This document shows positions 5,690 through 10,037 of a DNA stretch of 10,037 bases, piece after piece. The first letter of the stretch is position 1, and the number at the start of each line of letters is the position of its first letter. Source of the stretch: Methanobacteriota archaeon (lineage in GTDB: Archaea > Thermoplasmatota > Poseidoniia > Poseidoniales > Poseidoniaceae). Made by a program: the position numbers and the translations under genes. The stretch covers positions 1 to 10,037 of the forward strand of contig PBUZ01000007.1 in the NCBI GenBank assembly GCA_002728035.1. The letters run 5' to 3'. The notes below the pieces were generated by a model. That model made no database searches and was not told the DNA's origin. It worked only from the letters and a program-made list of their open reading frames with translations.

Positions 5690-6508
5690 GTGAGCGCTGA
5701 GCCCCATGTGTTTGAATCCTCCGCTACAGCACGAGGTGCAAGAGTTGATGTTGGTCCCCTTGAACCAAGCCCCATGTCGCACGAGGGTGAGGGGGTTGAC
5801 CGCTCCGAAATCTTGTCGTATCTCCTTGCGAAAGACGGCGACCAACCTCGGGATGAGCCGCAGATTGCAGCAAACATCCATGAACAATTGCAACACATGG
5901 GTTTGGCAACATGGTCGCTTTCTGTGTTGAGGCGACTGCGAGATGCTTTTGCAAAGCAACAGCCACGTTCACTTCTCGAGGTTGGTTCTGGTATTGGTCA
6001 TCGTTCAGCATGGATTCTCGATGTTCTTGAGCGTGCTGATCGTCAACTTTCCCCCTATACATTGGTTGAACAAGGAGGAAAGTTTGGTGTGATTTTGCAA
6101 CGGTTACTCAACCGTTACGACGCCTTGGCTTGGTCGTCTGTCGTGGTGGGTGAGCCAATGCAATTGGTGGCAGAACATCAGGCCTGGAAGATCGCATCTG
6201 CAACGGACTCAGCACACTCACAAACACCGTTCGCCGAACATTACGACGCCATCATTGTTGACGGACCTTCTCCAAATCGAGCCAGTCTTGTGGAAACATA
6301 TCTTCCGTTGCTCTCCAGTAACGGCATCCTCTACACGGTTGAGCCTGACATGCCAACCGGTGAGGTTGCTGAGGAGGACGAAGAGGGCATGGCCCTTGTC
6401 AACGGTTTCAACGCATGGATTGAGTTGGTGGGAGCAACGCAAGAAACTCACCATGTCGCGTTCATGCCGTTGTTTGGTGGGACCCTCGTTGCTTGGCTGC
6501 CGCGTTAG
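5690..6508 (+). CDS. Class I SAM-dependent methyltransferase (O-methyltransferase-like)
   Basis: This is a Rossmann-fold methyltransferase that would transfer a methyl group from S-adenosylmethionine; the substrate is unknown. Numbered from the GTG at 5690 (272 residues), motif I is LLEVGSGIG (95-103), the acidic ribose-binding position is E127 in LVEQGG, and the segment YDAIIVDGPSPNRASLVETY (185-204) fits the family region with Asp191. A strand NGILYTVEP (211-219) and the closing GGTLVAWLPR complete the fold. The D-G-P segment followed by the final strand order resembles the O-methyltransferase type (COG4122-like). The start is uncertain. The GTG at 5690 is used because the frame is open and coding-like there, but a GTG at 5708 or an ATG at 5774 (residue 29) are equally free of ribosome binding sites. 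The 3' end overlaps the minus-strand protease gene by 4 bases. Confidence 0.8.
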   Translation: MSAEPHVFESSATARGARVDVGPLEPSPMSHEGEGVDRSEILSYLLAKDGDQPRDEPQIAANIHEQLQHMGLATWSLSVLRRLRDAFAKQQPRSLLEVGSGIGHRSAWILDVLERADRQLSPYTLVEQGGKFGVILQRLLNRYDALAWSSVVVGEPMQLVAEHQAWKIASATDSAHSQTPFAEHYDAIIVDGPSPNRASLVETYLPLLSSNGILYTVEPDMPTGEVAEEDEEGMALVNGFNAWIELVGATQETHHVAFMPLFGGTLVAWLPR

Positions 6509-7716
6509 CCTTGTGCCATAGCAAGCAATCCTTCGATGTTGAGCAATCCGTAGCCGTAATTGTCATCATGGTCCGTTTGACCTTCCTGTGGCGTCACGCT
6601 CTCCATCAACCAGCGTTTTACAGAGTCCACGGTGTCAGGTCCAGCGTTTGAGCCGTCCGCTTTCAATTCAGGATTGGCCTGAAGAAGCAGGCTCAATGCA
6701 CCGGTGACATAGACGGTAGCAGCGCTGGTTCCGTCTGCAAGCCCCCATGAACCGTCATCAAGCAAGACAGGCACAGCTTCTGCGGGCGCAACAAGCTCGG
6801 GCTTTTTGTCGGGGTCGGCTCTCGGGAGGAGGATTGGAAGAGGCAAGAGCCTCCCGTTGTTGTCGCCTTGTGATGACCCACTCCAATGTCCCCCATTTGC
6901 AGTCACGCCGCCTACGGAAATGACAACTGCTTCGCTGGAAGGATGTGCTACATCGCCGTCGTCGTCGGGTCCACCATCGTTTCCTGCGGCAGCCACGACG
7001 TAAACGCCTGCATTGACGGCATCGTTGGCGGCGTCACCAGAACTTCTACCAGATCCAATAGAGAATGGGAGGACACCGGGTGCCCCGCCAAGTGAGAGCG
7101 AGACGATGTCGGCGCCTTCATTTACGCACCAATCGATGGCATTGGCCACAACTTCGTCGTTTCCACTTCCGTCACTTCCGAGGGCTTTTGCAACGAGGAG
7201 ATTTACGTCTTTTGCAACGCCCTTGAGCCACCCATTTGCCACAAGAATGCCTGCCATCGAGGTTCCATGGCCGTGGTCATCGTAGGGGGATGAGCGTTGG
7301 TTGACGAAATCCATCCAACCAGCGAGTTGAAGATTTTCAAGGTCGCTGTGTTCCATGGCGATGCCTGAATCAACGATGCAGACGGTGACGCCATTTCCAG
7401 TCGATGCGCTGTCGGGATGCTTCACCAAGGCGGAGTATGTTTCATGTCGTTCCAAGGCAAGTTCGCTTGGACGAAGCAACACAGCTCCATCGCTCATGAC
7501 AACGGCGGCGAGATAACCTGCTGCCAAGATCATGGTGATGCCGAGGGTGAGGGAAACGAGTATTTTCACGGCCCGAATGTCGCTTCCTTCGTCATCAAAT
7601 TCCGCAAGCAACGGTTCTGCTTCCTTATCCGATACCTCTGGAGACATGTTGAACGCATAGATCGATGGCACCGGCTCAGGAGCGTCGGGCAAACGATCGG
7701 GTTCTTCCGCTGACAT
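6505..7716 (-). CDS. Membrane-anchored subtilisin-like serine protease (family S8)
   Basis: This endopeptidase has the S8 catalytic triad: Asp116 in VTVCIVDSGI, His150 in DDHGHGTSMAGIL, and Ser331 in LADGTSAATVYVTGAL. The oxyanion Asn is N246 in AAAGNDG. The 403 residues start with a long acidic cytoplasmic segment (1-48), then one membrane helix at about 50-74, then the catalytic domain (108-400), presumably outside the cell. Only about 33 residues separate the helix from the first catalytic strand, so there is no room for the usual inhibitor I9 propeptide. The Pro that normally follows catalytic Ser by four (GTSxAxP) is Val here. The ATG at 7716 is 4 bases after the cysteine desulfurase stop, so it is probably the third gene of the minus-strand operon. 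Its stop overlaps the methyltransferase stop. The substrate is unknown; an envelope or surface-protein role is inference. Confidence 0.9.
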   Translation of the reverse strand: MSAEEPDRLPDAPEPVPSIYAFNMSPEVSDKEAEPLLAEFDDEGSDIRAVKILVSLTLGITMILAAGYLAAVVMSDGAVLLRPSELALERHETYSALVKHPDSASTGNGVTVCIVDSGIAMEHSDLENLQLAGWMDFVNQRSSPYDDHGHGTSMAGILVANGWLKGVAKDVNLLVAKALGSDGSGNDEVVANAIDWCVNEGADIVSLSLGGAPGVLPFSIGSGRSSGDAANDAVNAGVYVVAAAGNDGGPDDDGDVAHPSSEAVVISVGGVTANGGHWSGSSQGDNNGRLLPLPILLPRADPDKKPELVAPAEAVPVLLDDGSWGLADGTSAATVYVTGALSLLLQANPELKADGSNAGPDTVDSVKRWLMESVTPQEGQTDHDDNYGYGLLNIEGLLAMAQG

Positions 7717-7720
7717 GTGC

Positions 7721-8944
7721 TCAACCTAATGTCTCAACAATTTCAGTTATTGTATCCACGAAGAGACGTGCATCTTCTTCAGTGTTGTACATGTAAGCAG
7801 ATGCCCGTAGCGAACCTTGTGCATGTCCTCTGGCATCAAACCAGGAATGAACACAATGTTGGCCACTTCGGACCATTACGCCAGCAGCCTCATCAAGCAA
7901 CAATGCCACTTCGTGTGACGGTAAGTCGTGCATGAGGATGGAACAGATGCCTCCTCTCTTGGCAGGGTCTTCTGGTCCAATGATCTCGAGGCCGGGTAGA
8001 TCTTTGATGCCGTCGGTCATGATACGATTCAGGCGTATTTCATGGTCGTGGACATCGTCGAGGTTCATGCCTGAGAGGTAATCGATGGCGGCTCCTGTTA
8101 CCATCATGCCAGAGAAATTCCCCAACCCTCCTTCAAATCGGGCGGGTGGTTTGGCCCAATTTGCCTCTGTGTAGGTGGAATGGGTGACCGTTTGTCCTCC
8201 CGATTGAATCGTTCGCAATTCGTCGAGCAGTTCGTACCTCCCCCAAAGTCCGCCCATGCCCGAGGGTCCACACATTTTGTGGATGGAGAAAGACAGGAAA
8301 TCAATGTCCAGCGATTGTACATCGACCTTCATGTGCGGCGTTGACTGTGCACCGTCAACGGCGACCAGTGCACCGTGGTCGTGAGCAATTTTTGTGACTT
8401 CAGCGATGGGGATGGACACGCCATCGAGGTTCCCGACATGACTCATGGCAACCAATCTCAACTTGTCTCCTGCCTCTGCACACGCGTCCTCAAACGCCTC
8501 GAGGTTGAAGGTGTTGTCTTCGTTGCTTTCAACAACGCGATGATCGATACCTTGTTCCTGTTCAAGTTGCAACCATGGGACGAGGTTTGAGTTGTGTTCA
8601 CGGTCCGAGGTCAAGACCACATCGCCTTTTTGCCATTGAAGACCATGTGCGATTTGGTTGATGGAATGTGTTGCGTTACGAGTGAACACCACTTCGTTGG
8701 CTTGGGGCGCATTCAGGAAGTTTGCCAATTTCTCACGAGCACTTGCGACGGTTTTCGAGACAGCCGTGCCGTATCGGTGGACTGAACGCCCACCGCATCC
8801 CGGCGTGAGGGTGTAATAATCGTTAATGGCATCGATCACGGACTGAGGTTTGAGGGTCACACATGCATTGTCAAGGTATGCGGGTGCATCTTCTCCTTGT
8901 AGGGTCGGGAAATCGTCTCTGCATCGTTGTATCAAGTTCACCAT
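7721..8944 (-). CDS. sufS: Cysteine desulfurase, SufS/class II type
   Basis: This PLP enzyme removes sulfur from L-cysteine as a protein-bound persulfide for Fe-S cluster or other thio-cofactor assembly, leaving alanine. The 407-residue product from 8944 has RDDFPTL near the N-terminus, YLDNACVTLKP (the LDNA substrate/PLP region), a TSDREHNSNLVPW segment, VAVDGAQSTPH (Asp197 and Gln200 on the cofactor), SFSIHKMCGPSGMGGLWG with PLP Lys223, and VRSGQHC with the likely catalytic Cys364, followed by SLRASAYMYNTEEDA. The ATG at 8944 gives the family N-terminus; an in-frame ATG at 9001 would only add a reading of the upstream gene. It overlaps the preceding membrane-protein gene by 7 bases (ATGGTGA). 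AGGAGG lies one base before the ATG, which is unusually close, so the second-codon GTG could also initiate. No SufBCD or IscU gene is in the window. Kynureninase-like fold relatives are less likely. Confidence 0.9.
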   Translation of the reverse strand: MVNLIQRCRDDFPTLQGEDAPAYLDNACVTLKPQSVIDAINDYYTLTPGCGGRSVHRYGTAVSKTVASAREKLANFLNAPQANEVVFTRNATHSINQIAHGLQWQKGDVVLTSDREHNSNLVPWLQLEQEQGIDHRVVESNEDNTFNLEAFEDACAEAGDKLRLVAMSHVGNLDGVSIPIAEVTKIAHDHGALVAVDGAQSTPHMKVDVQSLDIDFLSFSIHKMCGPSGMGGLWGRYELLDELRTIQSGGQTVTHSTYTEANWAKPPARFEGGLGNFSGMMVTGAAIDYLSGMNLDDVHDHEIRLNRIMTDGIKDLPGLEIIGPEDPAKRGGICSILMHDLPSHEVALLLDEAAGVMVRSGQHCVHSWFDARGHAQGSLRASAYMYNTEEDARLFVDTITEIVETLG

Positions 8945-10008
8945 GCCTCCTGGTCGGGTAAGTAATCGAGTGCGGGCGCATTTACACCACACGCAGGACA
9001 TTCAATTCGACTCGGCATGTCTTGCTTGCAGGTCGGACACTTGGTTCCAACGGCCACGAGAGTGGAACAACCTGGACTCAAGCATGGATGCACCAATTCC
9101 CCTTTCGCAGAGCGTTGCACCTTTGATGGAGCCTTGCATTCAGGGCAAGCGGCCACCTGACTCGCTGGGCCACCCGAGACACCCTCCATTTCCATTGACG
9201 CAGCAACGGCTGCTCGAGTTCTGACCTGTGCTTGACTTCCCAACATGCGTTGTGGATACCAGAGGATGAACATCAACAGGGGGATGGCTGGGAGCCCGGT
9301 CATCAAGTGAACCACAAGGAAACCGATGTTGCTCTCTCCGTACGTTGCGACATGGTGTATTCCTGCCCACGATGAAATCAAGACCATCAAGACCCATATG
9401 CCGAACATGCTTGACCAACCTTTGAGCGAATGTTCAGCGAGCTCAGCTTCCATCACTCGAACATCCTCGTGAAGATGATTGACTTCCACATGAAGATCTC
9501 GGGTTTCAACGACTGCTTTCCAGAAAAAGAACAGGAAGAAGAACACGATCAGGACGAAGAGTGTACCTTCCATCATGTCGGCGAGCTGAAATCTCATTGG
9601 AAAACTGGGGTTGCTTCGATGAAAGAAGATTTGGGCACCGATCAGTCCGTTCCACATGAAGAGTAGAGAGATCGCATGAACTCTCATTACGGGAAACAAG
9701 ACCCACGCTTGATAGGCAAACCATGCCCAACAAAGAACAGAAAGGAGGACTTGGAAGAATTGGAAACCATTGATGGCCATCACACCGTCAAGACCGCTCA
9801 CCTTTGCATCCCCTCCACCCCAAAGCTCGGTTGAAATCGACCCGAGGCAAAAGGCGGCGATACCAAAGAGCGTGGCGATGTAGTGGTCTCGAGTCCATTC
9901 AAAACGAAGGAGTTTGTAGTGGAAAACCCATTCTTTACGCACCGTGTTGAGGCTTTCTGCGAAGGGTGTAGACGGTGGAAACGGTTTCTGAAGTTCAATG
10001 TCTCCCAT
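8938..10008 (-). CDS. Multi-pass membrane protein with C-terminal zinc ribbons
   Basis: I do not recognise a named family. The 356-residue product has about six hydrophobic helices at roughly 43-60, 77-107, 112-129, 147-166, 201-219 and 228-250. A charged stretch between helices 4 and 5 (165-196, with E/H/L/V spacing) looks like a short coiled coil. After a linker, residues 288-340 carry eight Cys: C288/C291, C309/C314, C324/C327 and C337/C340, a double zinc ribbon. Even helix number and the lack of a signal peptide suggest both ends are cytoplasmic, placing the zinc ribbons near the ribosome or partner proteins; this is inference. The ATG at 10008 is used, but the frame stays open upstream to the right edge, so the gene may start outside the window. 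It overlaps the cysteine desulfurase gene by 7 bases and is probably the first visible gene of a three-gene operon. Confidence 0.78.
   Translation of the reverse strand: MGDIELQKPFPPSTPFAESLNTVRKEWVFHYKLLRFEWTRDHYIATLFGIAAFCLGSISTELWGGGDAKVSGLDGVMAINGFQFFQVLLSVLCWAWFAYQAWVLFPVMRVHAISLLFMWNGLIGAQIFFHRSNPSFPMRFQLADMMEGTLFVLIVFFFLFFFWKAVVETRDLHVEVNHLHEDVRVMEAELAEHSLKGWSSMFGIWVLMVLISSWAGIHHVATYGESNIGFLVVHLMTGLPAIPLLMFILWYPQRMLGSQAQVRTRAAVAASMEMEGVSGGPASQVAACPECKAPSKVQRSAKGELVHPCLSPGCSTLVAVGTKCPTCKQDMPSRIECPACGVNAPALDYLPDQEAW
8946..8951 (-). promoter_or_regulatory. Shine-Dalgarno site of the cysteine desulfurase gene
   Basis: AGGAGG on the minus strand (8951 to 8946) is a perfect anti-16S match inside the end of the membrane-protein gene. 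The spacing to ATG 8944 is one base and to the in-frame GTG at 8941 is four bases. The position supports translational coupling and leaves the exact start open by one codon. Confidence 0.55.
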
Positions 10009-10037
10009 CCGAAACGGAAGGTCCTTGTGAGCGAGCA

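Noticed and set aside
8945..9001. 19-residue N-terminal extension of the cysteine desulfurase
   Set aside because: It is an off-frame reading of the zinc-ribbon end of the upstream gene. The family N-terminus begins at 8944.
1..10037. Mobile element, CRISPR array, toxin-antitoxin pair or defence island
   Set aside because: I see no direct-repeat array, transposase or integrase motif, terminal inverted repeat or small paired toxin-like genes. Gene content is mostly housekeeping.

Overview
The window is archaeal and most resembles a marine euryarchaeon of the Thermoplasmatota type (Marine Group II / Poseidoniales-like). The archaeal assignment is firm. It rests on a clustered rpoE (RNA polymerase E'/Rpb7), spt4, rps24e and rps27ae, an archaeal/plant-type D-aminoacyl-tRNA deacylase, an HVO_0476-type archaeal zinc-finger protein, and GAGGTGA-like ribosome binding sites. 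The group-level assignment is inference from gene content and a moderate base composition, not from a tree.

Layout. (1) 1-362, minus strand: the start of a secreted protein that runs off the left edge. (2) 363-628: a non-coding gap with the probable rpoE promoter and a leader containing two adjacent hairpins. (3) 629-1910, plus strand: a tight operon rpoE > spt4 > rps24e > rps27ae, with ATGA-type overlap or near contact between genes, joining transcription and translation functions. (4) 1917-2921, minus strand: an unrecognised, mostly beta-strand protein. Its start codon lies 3 bp from that of the next, divergent gene. (5) 2925-4901, plus strand: D-aminoacyl-tRNA deacylase, then a monofunctional proline dehydrogenase. 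(6) 4902-5675, minus strand: the HVO_0476-type zinc-finger protein, whose stop codon abuts the proline dehydrogenase stop with no gap. (7) 5690-6508, plus strand: a class I SAM-dependent methyltransferase. (8) 10008-6505, minus strand: a probable three-gene operon of a six-helix membrane protein with C-terminal zinc ribbons, a SufS-type cysteine desulfurase and a membrane-anchored subtilisin-like protease.

The genome is very compact. Strand switches are frequent, convergent stops touch or overlap (4901/4902, 6505-6508), and divergent starts are 3 and 14 bp apart, so several promoters and terminators must lie inside neighbouring coding sequence. I see no mobile element, CRISPR array, tRNA, rRNA or defence system. 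Most of the window is housekeeping, and I found no convincing new multi-gene system. The points most worth following are the rpoE leader hairpins, the CxxH zinc site in Spt4, the Gly/Pro/Lys-rich insertion in proline dehydrogenase, the translationally coupled membrane zinc-ribbon/cysteine desulfurase pair, and the overlapping gene boundaries.
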